Of a stretch of DNA of 64,000 bases, positions 46,047-55,149 are shown piece after piece (position 1 is the stretch's first letter; each line of letters opens with the position of its first letter). The DNA comes from Mycolicibacterium doricum (lineage in GTDB: Bacteria > Actinomycetota > Actinomycetes > Mycobacteriales > Mycobacteriaceae). The position numbers were made by a program, and so were the translations under genes. Under the pieces are notes generated by a model. It ran no database searches. It saw nothing but the letters and a program-made list of their open reading frames with translations, and had not been told where the DNA came from. The stretch is taken from assembly GCF_010728155.1 (NCBI RefSeq), contig NZ_AP022605.1:62001-126000 (forward strand), written 5' to 3'.

Positions 46047-46490
46047 TTACTTGTTCTCGATCGCGATGCGCTGCGGCTGAGCCCCGGCGTAGGCGCCGGC
46101 CACTCGGACGGTCAGCACACCGGCGTCATACGACGCCGAGATGGCGTCGCCGGTGACGTGCTGCGGAAGCCGGAACGACCTGCGGAAGGATCCGTACCGC
46201 ATTTCGCGAAGCGTCCGGCCGTCATTCTCCTCGCTGCGTTCGTCGCGGCGCTCACCGTGGATGACGAGTTGGCCACTGTCGACCTCCACGGTGACGTCCT
46301 TGTCGACGTCGACGCCGGGCAGTTCCACTCGGACGACCGCGTCGTCACCGTCCCGGGCAATCTCGGCGGCGGGATTGAAGCCCGCAGCCGCACCGGCGAA
46401 CCAGTCGTCGGCCGCCGCCGGACCGAAGAAGTCACGAACCCAACGATCCAGATCCCACGCTGGTCGCACCCGCAAGGCCACGTTGCTCAT
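46047..46490 (-). CDS. hsp20: Small heat-shock protein Hsp20 (Acr2-like)
   Basis: A 147-residue alpha-crystallin-domain chaperone holding unfolded proteins. The crystallin core runs from about residue 42: DAVVRVELPGVDVDKDVTVEV, LVIHGERRDER, RYGSFRRSFRLPQHVTGDAI, ASYDAGVLTVRVAGA. The C-terminal tail is IAIENK after QPQR, giving a weak I-x-I. ATG 46490 has GAGGAG upstream. Immediately upstream are a SigE/SigH-type promoter and an HspR-like element, which fits the heat- and envelope-stress control known for M. tuberculosis acr2 (Rv0251c). Confidence 0.94.
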   Translation of the reverse strand: MSNVALRVRPAWDLDRWVRDFFGPAAADDWFAGAAAGFNPAAEIARDGDDAVVRVELPGVDVDKDVTVEVDSGQLVIHGERRDERSEENDGRTLREMRYGSFRRSFRLPQHVTGDAISASYDAGVLTVRVAGAYAGAQPQRIAIENK

Positions 46491-46546
46491 ATGCTGCTCT
46501 CCTCGACTCGTGGAGACCGGCCCTGCGCCGGTCTTCTGCCCGTATG

Positions 46547-46573
46547 AACTTGAGTCGGCCCCGCTCATGTTCC
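46547..46573 (-). promoter_or_regulatory. SigE/SigH-type promoter of hsp20
   Basis: On the minus strand GGAACA (46573-46568), 18 nt, then GTT (46549-46547). This matches the GGAAC-N17-19-GTT consensus of SigE/SigH-type sigma factors, about 57 bp before the ATG. Confidence 0.7.
46549..46569. promoter_or_regulatory. HspR-binding (HAIR-like) element overlapping the hsp20 promoter
   Basis: CTTGAGT-CGGCCCC-GCTCATG matches the HAIR consensus CTTGAGT-N7-ACTCAAG in 12 of 14 positions and overlaps the promoter spacer, as a repressor site should. Confidence 0.6.
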
Positions 46574-46579
46574 GGCGAC

Positions 46580-46600
46580 GTGTTCGCCTCCGGCGAACAC
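46580..46600. promoter_or_regulatory. Perfect palindrome in the hsp20/nirB gap
   Basis: GTGTTCGCC and GGCGAACAC flank TCC. It lies upstream of hsp20's promoter and about 105 bp before nirB. An operator or a hairpin; factor unknown. Confidence 0.5.
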
Positions 46601-46704
46601 CCGGAGCGGTCTCACAGCTACGTCGGCAGCCAGGTGAGCACACCGTGATGGGGCCTTCACACGAGGCGACATCGCGGCAATATCCGCTTCCTAGCCTGGT
46701 CCCC

Positions 46705-49317
46705 ATGCTGTCAACGAAGAACGTCGTGGTCGTCGGCCACGGCATGGTCGGGCACCGGTTCGTCGAAGCGCTGCGTGCGCGCGACGACGCGGGTGCCTGG
46801 CGGGTCACCGTGCTCGCCGAGGAAACCGACGCCGCCTACGACCGGGTGGGTCTGACCGGGTACACCGAGCACTGGGACCGCGCGCTGCTGGCGCTCGCCG
46901 GCAACGACTACGCCGGCGACGACCTGGTCGACCTGCGCCTGGGGCAGCGGGTCACCTCGATCGACCGAGACGCCGGCACCGTGACGACTGCCGACGGGAC
47001 GACGGTCGGCTACGACGCGCTGGTGCTGGCGACCGGTTCGTACGCCTTCGTGCCGCCGGTGCCCGGGCGCGACCTACCCGCCTGTCACGTCTACCGCACG
47101 TTCGACGACCTCGACGCGATCCGTGCCGACGCAGCCCGCGCACACGAGAGAAACCGCGCACCGGTTGGCGTCGTCATCGGTGGTGGTCTGCTCGGCCTGG
47201 AGGCCGCGAACGCGTTGCGTGGGTTCGGGCTTACCGCCCATGTCGTGGAGCGGTCGCCGCGCCTGATGTGCCAACAACTCGACGACGCGGGCGGTGCGCT
47301 GCTGAGCAGGATGATCGCCGATCTTGGCATCGAGGTCCACCTCGACGTCAGCACCGAGGCGATCGCACCGGCGCAGCGCAACCGGCCACTGCGGCGTTCC
47401 CGAGAGGACGACTCGCTACGGGTGATTCTGGGCGACGGGTCGTTCATCGACGCGGGCGTCGTGGTCTTCGCTGCCGGGGTCAGACCGCGCGACGAGCTCG
47501 CCCGTGACGCGGGGCTGCAGACCGCCGAGCGCGGCGGCGTGCTCACCGACCTGGGCTGCCGCACCAGCGATCCCAACATCTATGCGGTGGGCGAGGTCGC
47601 CGCGATCGAGGGCCATTGCTACGGGCTGGTGGGTCCGGGCTACACGAGCGCCGAAGTGGTGGCCGACCGGCTGCTGGGTGGGGCCGCGGAGTTCCCCGAG
47701 CCCGACATGTCGACCAAGCTCAAGTTGCTCGGCGTCGACGTGGCGAGCTTCGGCGACGCGATGGGGCAGACCCCGGACTGCCTCGAGGTGGTGGTCAACG
47801 ACGCGGTCAACCAGACGTACGCCAAGCTGGTGCTCTCCGACGACGCCAAGACGCTGCTCGGCGGAGTGCTGGTCGGCGACGCTTCGGCGTACGGCGTGCT
47901 ACGGCCGATGATCGGCGAGCAACTGCCGGGTGACCCCATGGCGCTGATCGCGCCCGCCGGTTCGGGCGGCACCGACGGCGGGCTGGGCGTCGGCGCACTG
48001 CCCGCGGCCGCGCAGATCTGCTCGTGCAACAACGTCACCAAGGGTGACGTCACGGACGCTATCGCCGACGGCTGCTGCGACGTCGCCGGGCTCAAAGCGT
48101 GCACCAAGGCAGGCACGTCGTGCGGATCGTGTGTCCCGCTGCTCAAACAACTGCTCGAGGCCGAGGGCGTCGAGCAGTCGAAGGCGTTGTGCGAGCACTT
48201 CGCTCACTCGCGCGCGGAACTGTTCGAGATCGTCTCTGCCACGGCGATCCGCACGTTCTCCGGACTACTCGAGCGCTTCGGCACCGGGAAGGGTTGCGAC
48301 ATCTGTAAACCCACCGTCGCATCGATCCTCGCATCGACCAGCTCCGAGCACATCCTCGACGGCGAACAGGCCGCGCTACAGGACTCCAACGACCACTTCC
48401 TGGCCAATATCCAACGCAACGGCAGCTATTCGGTGGTGCCGCGGGTGCCGGGCGGCGACATCACTGCCGAACAACTGATTCTGATCGGCGAGATCGCCCG
48501 CGACTTCGACCTGTACACGAAGATCACCGGCGGCCAGCGGATCGACCTGTTCGGTGCCCGTGTGGAGCAGCTGCCGGAGATCTGGCGCCGGCTCGTCGAG
48601 GGTGGGATGGAGTCGGGCCACGCCTACGGCAAGGCGCTGCGCACCGTGAAGAGCTGCGTGGGCAGCGACTGGTGCCGGTACGGCCAACAGGATTCGGTCC
48701 AGATGGCGATCAACCTGGAACTGCGCTACCGGGGCCTGCGTGCCCCGCACAAGATCAAGATGGGTGTCTCGGGGTGCGCCCGCGAATGCGCGGAGGCGCG
48801 GGCCAAGGACGTCGGCGTCATCGCCACCGAGCACGGCTGGAATCTGTACGTAGGCGGCAACGGCGGAATGACCCCCAAGCACGCTCAGCTGCTCGCCGGC
48901 AACCTCGACGACGAGACCCTGATCCGCTACATCGACCGGTTCCTGATGTTCTACATCCGCACCGCGGATCGCCTGCAGCGCACCGCTCCGTGGGTGGAAC
49001 AACTGGGACTGGACCACCTGCGCGAAGTCGTCTGCGAGGACTCCCTCGGTCTGGCAAGAGAATTCGAGACGGCGATGGCAAGTCACGTCGAGGGCTACGC
49101 GTGCGAGTGGAAGGGGGTGCTCGAAGACCCGGACAAGCTGTCGCGATTCGTGTCCTTCGTCAACGCGCCTGATGTGCCCGACCCCACCGTCGCCTTCACC
49201 GAGCACGCCGGCCGCAAGGTGCCGGTTCAGATGGGAATGCCCACCGTCCGCCCCATTGAGGAGGCCCCGATTGAGGAGACCCCGATTGAGGAGACCCCGA
49301 TTGAGGAGACACTGTGA
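46705..49317 (+). CDS. nirB: NADH-dependent nitrite reductase large subunit NirB
   Basis: An 870-residue assimilatory nitrite reductase reducing nitrite to ammonium. Domains in order: FAD/NAD(P)-binding halves (NVVVVGHGMVGHRFVEAL, VGVVIGGGLLGLEAANALRG); a BFD-type [2Fe-2S] segment with Cys439, 441, 466/473/476 (ICSCNNVTKGD, KACTKAGTSCGSC); the sulfite/nitrite reductase ferredoxin-like repeat; and the siroheme-[4Fe-4S] site, CVGSDWC (651, 657) plus GCAREC (691, 695). ATG 46705 is used; the frame runs further upstream over hsp20. The C-terminus carries four IEE(A/T)P-like pentads from a 15-bp repeat. It overlaps nirD by GTGA. Confidence 0.96.
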   Translation: MLSTKNVVVVGHGMVGHRFVEALRARDDAGAWRVTVLAEETDAAYDRVGLTGYTEHWDRALLALAGNDYAGDDLVDLRLGQRVTSIDRDAGTVTTADGTTVGYDALVLATGSYAFVPPVPGRDLPACHVYRTFDDLDAIRADAARAHERNRAPVGVVIGGGLLGLEAANALRGFGLTAHVVERSPRLMCQQLDDAGGALLSRMIADLGIEVHLDVSTEAIAPAQRNRPLRRSREDDSLRVILGDGSFIDAGVVVFAAGVRPRDELARDAGLQTAERGGVLTDLGCRTSDPNIYAVGEVAAIEGHCYGLVGPGYTSAEVVADRLLGGAAEFPEPDMSTKLKLLGVDVASFGDAMGQTPDCLEVVVNDAVNQTYAKLVLSDDAKTLLGGVLVGDASAYGVLRPMIGEQLPGDPMALIAPAGSGGTDGGLGVGALPAAAQICSCNNVTKGDVTDAIADGCCDVAGLKACTKAGTSCGSCVPLLKQLLEAEGVEQSKALCEHFAHSRAELFEIVSATAIRTFSGLLERFGTGKGCDICKPTVASILASTSSEHILDGEQAALQDSNDHFLANIQRNGSYSVVPRVPGGDITAEQLILIGEIARDFDLYTKITGGQRIDLFGARVEQLPEIWRRLVEGGMESGHAYGKALRTVKSCVGSDWCRYGQQDSVQMAINLELRYRGLRAPHKIKMGVSGCARECAEARAKDVGVIATEHGWNLYVGGNGGMTPKHAQLLAGNLDDETLIRYIDRFLMFYIRTADRLQRTAPWVEQLGLDHLREVVCEDSLGLAREFETAMASHVEGYACEWKGVLEDPDKLSRFVSFVNAPDVPDPTVAFTEHAGRKVPVQMGMPTVRPIEEAPIEETPIEETPIEETL
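49255..49314. repeat. 15-bp tandem repeat, four copies, at the nirB C-terminus
   Basis: ATTGAGGAGACCCCG-type units begin at 49255, 49270, 49285 and 49300, ending at the overlap with nirD. Each adds a pentapeptide IEE(T/A)(P/L); AGGAGA inside the last unit also serves as the nirD ribosome site. Confidence 0.95.
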
Positions 49318-49685
49318 CGCTGCTCGATGACCGCGACGAGCGCGACGGGCCGCCGGCCAGGGGATGGACCGTCGCGTGCCGCTACGATCACTTGATCCCG
49401 TGCCGCGGCGTCGGGGTTCTGCTGTCCGACGGCACCCAGGTGGCGTTGTTCCGCCTCGACGACGGGAGCCTGCACGCGGTCGGCAACATCGATCCCTTCT
49501 CCGGCGCGGCGGTGATATCGCGCGGCATCACCGGCGACCGGGGCGGCCGGGCGATGGTGCAGTCACCGATCAAGAAGCAGGCGTTCGCCTTCGACGACGG
49601 CAGCTGCCTCGACGATCCGTCGGCGTCGCTCCCGGTGTACCGGACGCGGCGAACCGTCGACGGTTTCGTCGAGATCGAGACGTAG
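49314..49685 (+). CDS. nirD: Nitrite reductase small subunit NirD
   Basis: A 123-residue Rieske-like beta protein lacking the iron-binding Cys/His pairs, as is normal for NirD. Landmarks: CRYDHLIPCRGVGVLLSDGT, QVALFRLDDGSLHAVGNIDP, SRGITGDRGGRAMVQSPIKK and FDDGSCLDDPSASLPVYRTR. It supports NirB in nitrite reduction. GTG 49314 overlaps the nirB stop. AGGAGA in the final copy of the nirB repeat stands 5 nt before the start. Confidence 0.95.
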   Translation: MTLLDDRDERDGPPARGWTVACRYDHLIPCRGVGVLLSDGTQVALFRLDDGSLHAVGNIDPFSGAAVISRGITGDRGGRAMVQSPIKKQAFAFDDGSCLDDPSASLPVYRTRRTVDGFVEIET

Positions 49686-49688
49686 CGC

Positions 49689-50258
49689 TCAGGCGGCGCG
49701 CCGGTACTCCACCGGGCTGCGGTGGGTGACCGCCCGCACGGGCTGCCAGCGGAACATCCCGGCACCCTGCGCATAGGACAGGTGTCCGCCGAGCGCACCG
49801 CCGACGCTGATGGCACCCAGACCGAGCAGGCTGTACATCCGGGCGGCGCGGACTCTGTCCTTGCGGTAGGCGCGGTAGGCCAGGCCGAAGAACGTCGCGC
49901 CGAGCCCGTTCGACGTCGCATGGACCAGACCGACCCGCTGCTGACGCTTGTTGAGCAGCGCGTAGTCGGCCCATCCGGCCAAAACGGTGGGCGGTGTCGC
50001 CGCCAGTCCGACGCCGACGAGCCTGCGTGCGGTGGCGACGTCGTCGAACACGACGTCGAAGACCACCGACGTCATCCACGTGCCGATGGGCAACGTGACC
50101 AACAGCGGATGGACGGGGTGGCCCAGCCAGGAGCCCCGCAGGATGCGGCCGAGGCGGGCGCCGTCGACGAAACGGCTCGCGACGCGTGCGCTGGCGTCGG
50201 CCGGTGCGTCCAGCGACTCCACTTCTTCGACTCGAGCGAGGATGCGATGGATGTTCAT
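49689..50258 (-). CDS. DUF2231-type membrane protein
   Basis: A 189-residue inner-membrane protein. The family start is visible in LGHPVHPLLVTLPIGTWMTSVVFDVV, with two His likely at a cofactor or metal site, then VGVGLAATPPTVLAGWADYA and two more hydrophobic stretches. Function of DUF2231 is unknown; haem binding has been suggested for relatives. ATG 50258. It ends 3 bp from nirD, tail to tail, and is divergent from the ANTAR gene. Confidence 0.8.
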   Translation of the reverse strand: MNIHRILARVEEVESLDAPADASARVASRFVDGARLGRILRGSWLGHPVHPLLVTLPIGTWMTSVVFDVVFDDVATARRLVGVGLAATPPTVLAGWADYALLNKRQQRVGLVHATSNGLGATFFGLAYRAYRKDRVRAARMYSLLGLGAISVGGALGGHLSYAQGAGMFRWQPVRAVTHRSPVEYRRAA

Positions 50259-50328
50259 GCGGGTGAGATACCCCCCGAGCGTCGGTCGAACCGGGTTTGG
50301 GGACTGCGTGCAGGGGTAATGCGGCGAG

Positions 50329-51015
50329 ATGATCGTGCACGACGGCCGTCTCGAGGAGGCGATCGAGGAGTACGTCCGACGCTATGCCCGCCGAGCGCGG
50401 GCGGATATGACGTCGGCCCTTGCGGCGCTGACTGCGCTGGCCGTGGAGCAGGTGCCTGCCGTCGACCACGCCGGCGTGACGCTGGTGACCGAGGGCGGCA
50501 TCGTCCGGTGCCTGGCCGCCACCGACGGGCACCCGCTCGTGCTGGACAACATCCAGCGTGGCTGCGGTCAGGGCCCGTGCCTGGACGCGGCCACCAGCCG
50601 GCAGATCTTCGGTATCGCCGACCTCCAGGCCGAGAGACGGTGGCCGCGATTCACCGCCAAGGCGGTCGCCAGCACGCCGGTGCGTGCGCTGCTGGCATTC
50701 CCGGTCTTCGACCGCGGCGACACCTACGCCGCGCTCAATCTCTACGCCGACCGCCCGGGGATGTTCGATTCCCGCGTGCAGGATGCCGGTGCCATGATCG
50801 CTGCTCGGATCGCGGAGACCCTGACGGCGGGGCAGGGCCGTGGCAAGTCGGTCCGTTCCGCCCGCACCGACGCCATCAACGAGGCGAAGAACCTGCTGAT
50901 GAGGCGGTTCAGCATCGACGTTGCGCAGGCCTTCGCGCTGCTGGTGAAGCTTGCCAAGCAGCAGAACGATTCCATCGAGGCGGTAGCCCGCGAACTTCTG
51001 TCGGGCAGAGCCTAG
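50329..51015 (+). CDS. GAF-ANTAR RNA-binding regulator beside nirBD
   Basis: A 228-residue two-domain regulator. The GAF part (residues about 25-165) has GCGQGPCLDAATSRQIFGIA and VRALLAFPVFDRGDTYAALN. The ANTAR part starts RTDAINEAKNLLMRRFSIDV and ends AFALLVKLAKQQNDSIEAVA. ANTAR proteins such as NasR turn on nitrate/nitrite genes by antitermination, and this gene lies among nirBD, hemD and narK; nitrogen-source control is thus a fair guess. No dual-hexaloop RNA target was proven here. ATG 50329. Its end overlaps the convergent sirohydrochlorin gene by 4 bp. Confidence 0.87.
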   Translation: MIVHDGRLEEAIEEYVRRYARRARADMTSALAALTALAVEQVPAVDHAGVTLVTEGGIVRCLAATDGHPLVLDNIQRGCGQGPCLDAATSRQIFGIADLQAERRWPRFTAKAVASTPVRALLAFPVFDRGDTYAALNLYADRPGMFDSRVQDAGAMIAARIAETLTAGQGRGKSVRSARTDAINEAKNLLMRRFSIDVAQAFALLVKLAKQQNDSIEAVARELLSGRA

Positions 51016-51707
51016 GCCGCGACGGGGATCCGGGCCCGGCGGAACCGGCTGGCGATAAGCCGTACGAGTCCCGGGTGAGTGCCCAGCGGGTCGGTGACGA
51101 TGTCGGCGCCGCTGGCCCGTAGCCGGTCCTGGAACAGGCCTTCGGACAACAGGTATGACGCCACCACCACACGGTGGGCGCCGCGCCGGCGGGCCACGGT
51201 GACGGCTTCGTCGATGCGCGGCCGGCCGGTGGCGGCGAACGCCAGGTCGACTCGGGCACCGGTGAGCGCCGACAACGATGCGGCGGTCGTGTGCAGATCA
51301 CGCAGAGCGAGCGAATCCGAGGTGCCCGCCGCGGCGAGAACAACCGAATCGCCCGGTGTCCAACCGGATTGGACAAGTCGGTCGCCCAGCACCCGCACCA
51401 GCTGCGGGTCGGGCCCCAGCGGGTCGGCCACCGTGACGTCCGGGTGCCCGCTGGCGGCGACATGGGCCGGGATATCGCTGCCGACGTGGTAGCCGCGGGA
51501 GAGGAACGCGGGCACCAAGACGGTTGGGCGGTCGCCCGTCGCGCGGAGGACATCGGTGGGGGTCGGGCCAAGCACGTCGACGAAGGCGATGCCGACCGGC
51601 GACCCGAGGGTGGCGCCGACGCGGTCGGCGATCTCACCGATCAGCGCCACGCCACAGGGTTTCCGGGTGCCGTGGGCGACGAGAATGCGTCTCACAGGGC
51701 TCCTCAC
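51012..51707 (-). CDS. Sirohydrochlorin ferrochelatase-like (CbiX family, Rv0259c-like)
   Basis: A 231-residue chelatase with two CbiX-type halves. The metal-site histidines are in RILVAHGTRKP and RGYHVGSDIPAHV. The second half starts SVVLAAAGTSDSLALRDLHT. It likely puts Fe into sirohydrochlorin to make siroheme for NirB. GTG 51707 overlaps the preceding stop (GTGA); GTG 51695, with GAGGAG just before it, is an equally good start. Cotranscribed with the hemD-like gene. Confidence 0.87.
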   Translation of the reverse strand: MRSPVRRILVAHGTRKPCGVALIGEIADRVGATLGSPVGIAFVDVLGPTPTDVLRATGDRPTVLVPAFLSRGYHVGSDIPAHVAASGHPDVTVADPLGPDPQLVRVLGDRLVQSGWTPGDSVVLAAAGTSDSLALRDLHTTAASLSALTGARVDLAFAATGRPRIDEAVTVARRRGAHRVVVASYLLSEGLFQDRLRASGADIVTDPLGTHPGLVRLIASRFRRARIPVAA

Positions 51708-52852
51708 AGTGCGTCTGCCGGCTCCTCGTCGACGGCGAGCCGGTAGCCACGCTTGACGACAGTGGACACGATCTGCTTGTCGCCCAAAGTGGTTCGCAGT
51801 CGCAGCACCGCGGTCTCCACGGCATGGGTGTCGGTACCGCTACCGGGCAGGGCGCCGAGCAAGTCGGTGCGCGACACCACCGCCCCCGGCCGGTGGGCGA
51901 GTGCACGGATGGTGGCCATCCCCGCCGGGGCCAGCGATTTCACCACACCGTCCACCAGCACGCAGGTGCCGCGGATTTCGAGCAGGTGCCCGGCGACGCG
52001 CACGGTGCGTGACTGCAACAGCGGGAGTTCGTCGGTGATGTGGCGGGCCAGCGCGCCCAACCGCATCCGCTCCGGGGCCGACGTCGGAACCCCGACCCGG
52101 ACCAGTGGACGCGCGGTGACCGGGCCGACGCACATCGCGTGGACATTGGTGCGCAGCGCAGTCAGCACGCGGTCCGCCACACCCAACTCGGAGGCCCGCA
52201 TGAGCACCGACGCCACCGCGGGTGCCGACGTGAAGCTGACGGCGTCGAACTTCTCGTCGGCGATGCCGGCCACCAACTGGTCGAACTCACCGTTGCGGGG
52301 AGCCGGCCGCCAGCGGTACACGCGGATCGGCACAACTTCGGCGCCCACAGCGCGCAGTTCGTCGAGGAACTCGGGGAAGGGGTCCCAGTCGTCGGTTGCG
52401 CCGTGCAGCTGTACCGCGATCCGCTGCCCGGCGATGCCCCCGTCGAGCAGGTACCGCAGCACCTCCCGGGACGACTCGGAATCCGGTGACCACTCTTCGG
52501 GCAGGCCGGCAGCTCGCAGCGCACCCGTCGCCTTCGGCCCGCGGGAGACGATGCGGGCCCGTTGCAGCGCCGCGGTCAGTTCGGCGGCCACGCCCCAGCC
52601 GTCCGCGGCGGCGATCCAGCCGCGCATCCCGATACCGGTGGTCGCGATCACGATGTCGGGCGGTGTGTCGATCAGCGACTGGGTGTGGGCGCGCAATTCG
52701 TCGTCGTCGGGTAGCGGCACCATCGCGATCGCCGCCGCGCTCGAGACAGTGGCACCGCGGCGGCGCAGCAGTGCGCTCAGCTCCTCGGCGCGGCGGGCAG
52801 AGGTCACCGCCACCCGGAATCCGGTGAGCGGTGCCCACTCAGGCTCACTCAT
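51704..52852 (-). CDS. hemD: Uroporphyrinogen-III synthase fused to a winged-helix domain
   Basis: A 382-residue fusion (Rv0260c-like). Residues 1-260 are the two-lobed HemD fold: FRVAVTSARRAEELSALLRR, DIVIATTGIGMRGWIAAADG, DAVSFTSAPAVASVLMRASE. The last 100 residues are an OmpR-type DNA-binding winged helix: RTDLLGALPGSGTDTHAVET, LRTTLGDKQIVSTVVKRGYR. It may close uroporphyrinogen III for siroheme and also act on DNA as a regulator of nitrite genes, as GnlR-like NnaR does in relatives; that is inference. ATG 52852; the frame continues upstream through an 11-bp repeat. Confidence 0.9.
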   Translation of the reverse strand: MSEPEWAPLTGFRVAVTSARRAEELSALLRRRGATVSSAAAIAMVPLPDDDELRAHTQSLIDTPPDIVIATTGIGMRGWIAAADGWGVAAELTAALQRARIVSRGPKATGALRAAGLPEEWSPDSESSREVLRYLLDGGIAGQRIAVQLHGATDDWDPFPEFLDELRAVGAEVVPIRVYRWRPAPRNGEFDQLVAGIADEKFDAVSFTSAPAVASVLMRASELGVADRVLTALRTNVHAMCVGPVTARPLVRVGVPTSAPERMRLGALARHITDELPLLQSRTVRVAGHLLEIRGTCVLVDGVVKSLAPAGMATIRALAHRPGAVVSRTDLLGALPGSGTDTHAVETAVLRLRTTLGDKQIVSTVVKRGYRLAVDEEPADAL

Positions 52853-52889
52853 GGGTCCTGTGTATGCAGGTCGTGTTACGCATCTGTTT

Positions 52890-52944
52890 CCGAGCCATTG
52901 CCGAGCCATTGCCGAGCCATTGCCGAGCCATTTCCGGGCCATTG
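52890..52944. repeat. 11-bp tandem repeat, five copies, between narK and hemD
   Basis: CCGAGCCATTG at 52890, 52901 and 52912, then variants at 52923 and 52934. It lies in the 151-bp gap between narK and the hemD fusion. 11 bp equals about one helical turn, so bound proteins would sit on one face. Confidence 0.93.
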
Positions 52945-53003
52945 CCGTCGCTGCCGGTGTGGACAGGCCGACACCATTGTCGTCCTGTCCACGGATCCGG
53001 TGG

Positions 53004-54398
53004 TCACGTCCGTGCCAGAGCTGGCCGCGACGCGCGGTCGACCGAGGCGTCGCCGCTCGGGCGGCGCACGTACATCACCCAGGTGACCGCGGACGCCGCC
53101 ACGTAGAACACCGCGAAGACCCAGAAGGCGGCGGTGGCCGAACCGCTCGACAGGTAGGACTGCCGGAGCGCGAGGTTGATGCCTACCCCGCCGAGCGCGC
53201 CGATGGCGCCGGCGAAGCCGATGAGCGCCCCGGACATGGCACGTGACCACGCGGCGCGCTGCTCCGGATCCGCGTCCAGTGACCGACTGCGCACCTCGAA
53301 GATCGAGGGGATCATCTTGTACACCGACCCGTTGCCGATACCCGACAGCAGGAACAGCGCGATGAACCCGACGATGTAGCCGGTCATCGTGGCCGCGGTG
53401 CCCGCACCGGGGCTGCCGTCGTCGAAGGTGCTGACGGTCACCAGCACCCCGGCTGCCAGGATCATGCCGGCGAACACCGCCAGGGTGACCCGGCCGCCGC
53501 CGGTGCGGTCGGCCAGTTTGCCGCCGTACACCCGCGACAACGAGCCCAGCAGCGGGCCGACGAACGCGATCTGCGCGGCGTGCAGCGACGCCTCGGCGGG
53601 GCTTTGCCCGCGGGCGGCGAAGTTGATCTGCAGGACCTGGCCGAACGCGAAGGCGAACCCGATGAAGGAGCCGAACGTGCCGATGTAGAGGAGCGAGATC
53701 ACCCACGTGTCGCGTTCGCGCAGAACGTTTTTCATCGCGGTGAAGTCGATCTTGTGTTGTTCGAGGTTGTCCATGTACAGCGCCGCGCCGATACCGGCGA
53801 CGGCCAGGGCGACCAGGTAGACCGCGCACACCCAGTACGGCTGCCGGTTGCCCGCCGTGGCGATGACGAGGAGACCGACCAGCTGGATCGCCGGCACCCC
53901 GATGTTGCCGCCACCGGCGTTGAGGCCCAGTGCCCAGCCCTTGAGGCGCTGCGGGTAGAAGGCGTTGATGTTCGTCATCGAGGAGGCGAAGTTGCCGCCA
54001 CCGAAGCCGGCCAGCGCCGCGCACACCAGGTACGGCCACAGGGGCAGACCCGGATTGGCGAGCAACACCATCGTGCCGACCGTCGGGATCAGCAGCACGA
54101 ACGCGGAGAAGACCGTCCAGTTTCGCCCGCCGAACTTCGCGGTGGCCAGCGTGTAGGGGATCCGAAGGCAGCCCCCGACGAGGGTGGCGGTAGCGCCGAG
54201 CAGGAACTTGTCGCCCGCCGAGAACCCGTAGACGGCCTCGGGCATGAACAACACCATGACCGACCAGATCGACCACACGGAGAAGCCGACGTGCTCGGCG
54301 GCCACCGACCAGATCAGGTTGCGGCGGGCGATGTGCTTGTTGCCGGCTTCCCAGGCGGCCGTGTCCTCGGGGTCCCAGTCGGTGATGCGGTGCGACAT
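53004..54398 (-). CDS. narK3: Nitrate/nitrite transporter NarK family
   Basis: A 464-residue MFS transporter of the nitrate/nitrite porter family, 12 spans. Signatures: AGFGGGNFASSMTNINAFYP and LNAGGGNIGVPAIQ are the two glycine-rich nitrate motifs; the RxxxxY-type LRIPYTLATAKFGGRN helix holds the substrate Arg. With nirBD, a siroheme pathway and an ANTAR gene it should import nitrite or nitrate for assimilation; a nitrate reductase is not in the window. ATG 54398. The 95 bp upstream contain GGTAACGAACG that only vaguely suggests a GlnR site. Confidence 0.93.
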   Translation of the reverse strand: MSHRITDWDPEDTAAWEAGNKHIARRNLIWSVAAEHVGFSVWSIWSVMVLFMPEAVYGFSAGDKFLLGATATLVGGCLRIPYTLATAKFGGRNWTVFSAFVLLIPTVGTMVLLANPGLPLWPYLVCAALAGFGGGNFASSMTNINAFYPQRLKGWALGLNAGGGNIGVPAIQLVGLLVIATAGNRQPYWVCAVYLVALAVAGIGAALYMDNLEQHKIDFTAMKNVLRERDTWVISLLYIGTFGSFIGFAFAFGQVLQINFAARGQSPAEASLHAAQIAFVGPLLGSLSRVYGGKLADRTGGGRVTLAVFAGMILAAGVLVTVSTFDDGSPGAGTAATMTGYIVGFIALFLLSGIGNGSVYKMIPSIFEVRSRSLDADPEQRAAWSRAMSGALIGFAGAIGALGGVGINLALRQSYLSSGSATAAFWVFAVFYVAASAVTWVMYVRRPSGDASVDRASRPALART

Positions 54399-54493
54399 GG
54401 CAGCAACGGTAGGAAGCGTTCGTTACCCCGGCGCTGCCGGCGATGACCCCGCCGTGAAATTCCGCTCACCTCGGTCGGCGAAGCGGTGTGAGA

Positions 54494-55126
<633 letters not shown>

Positions 55127-55149
55127 TCACGTGATCGACCAGAATCCGA

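Noticed and set aside
52890..52944. Replication-origin iterons
   Set aside because: No replication initiator gene or AT-rich unwinding region nearby; the locus is ordinary chromosome.
54399..54493. GlnR box before narK
   Set aside because: GGTAACGAACG is only a partial match and no second half at correct spacing was found.
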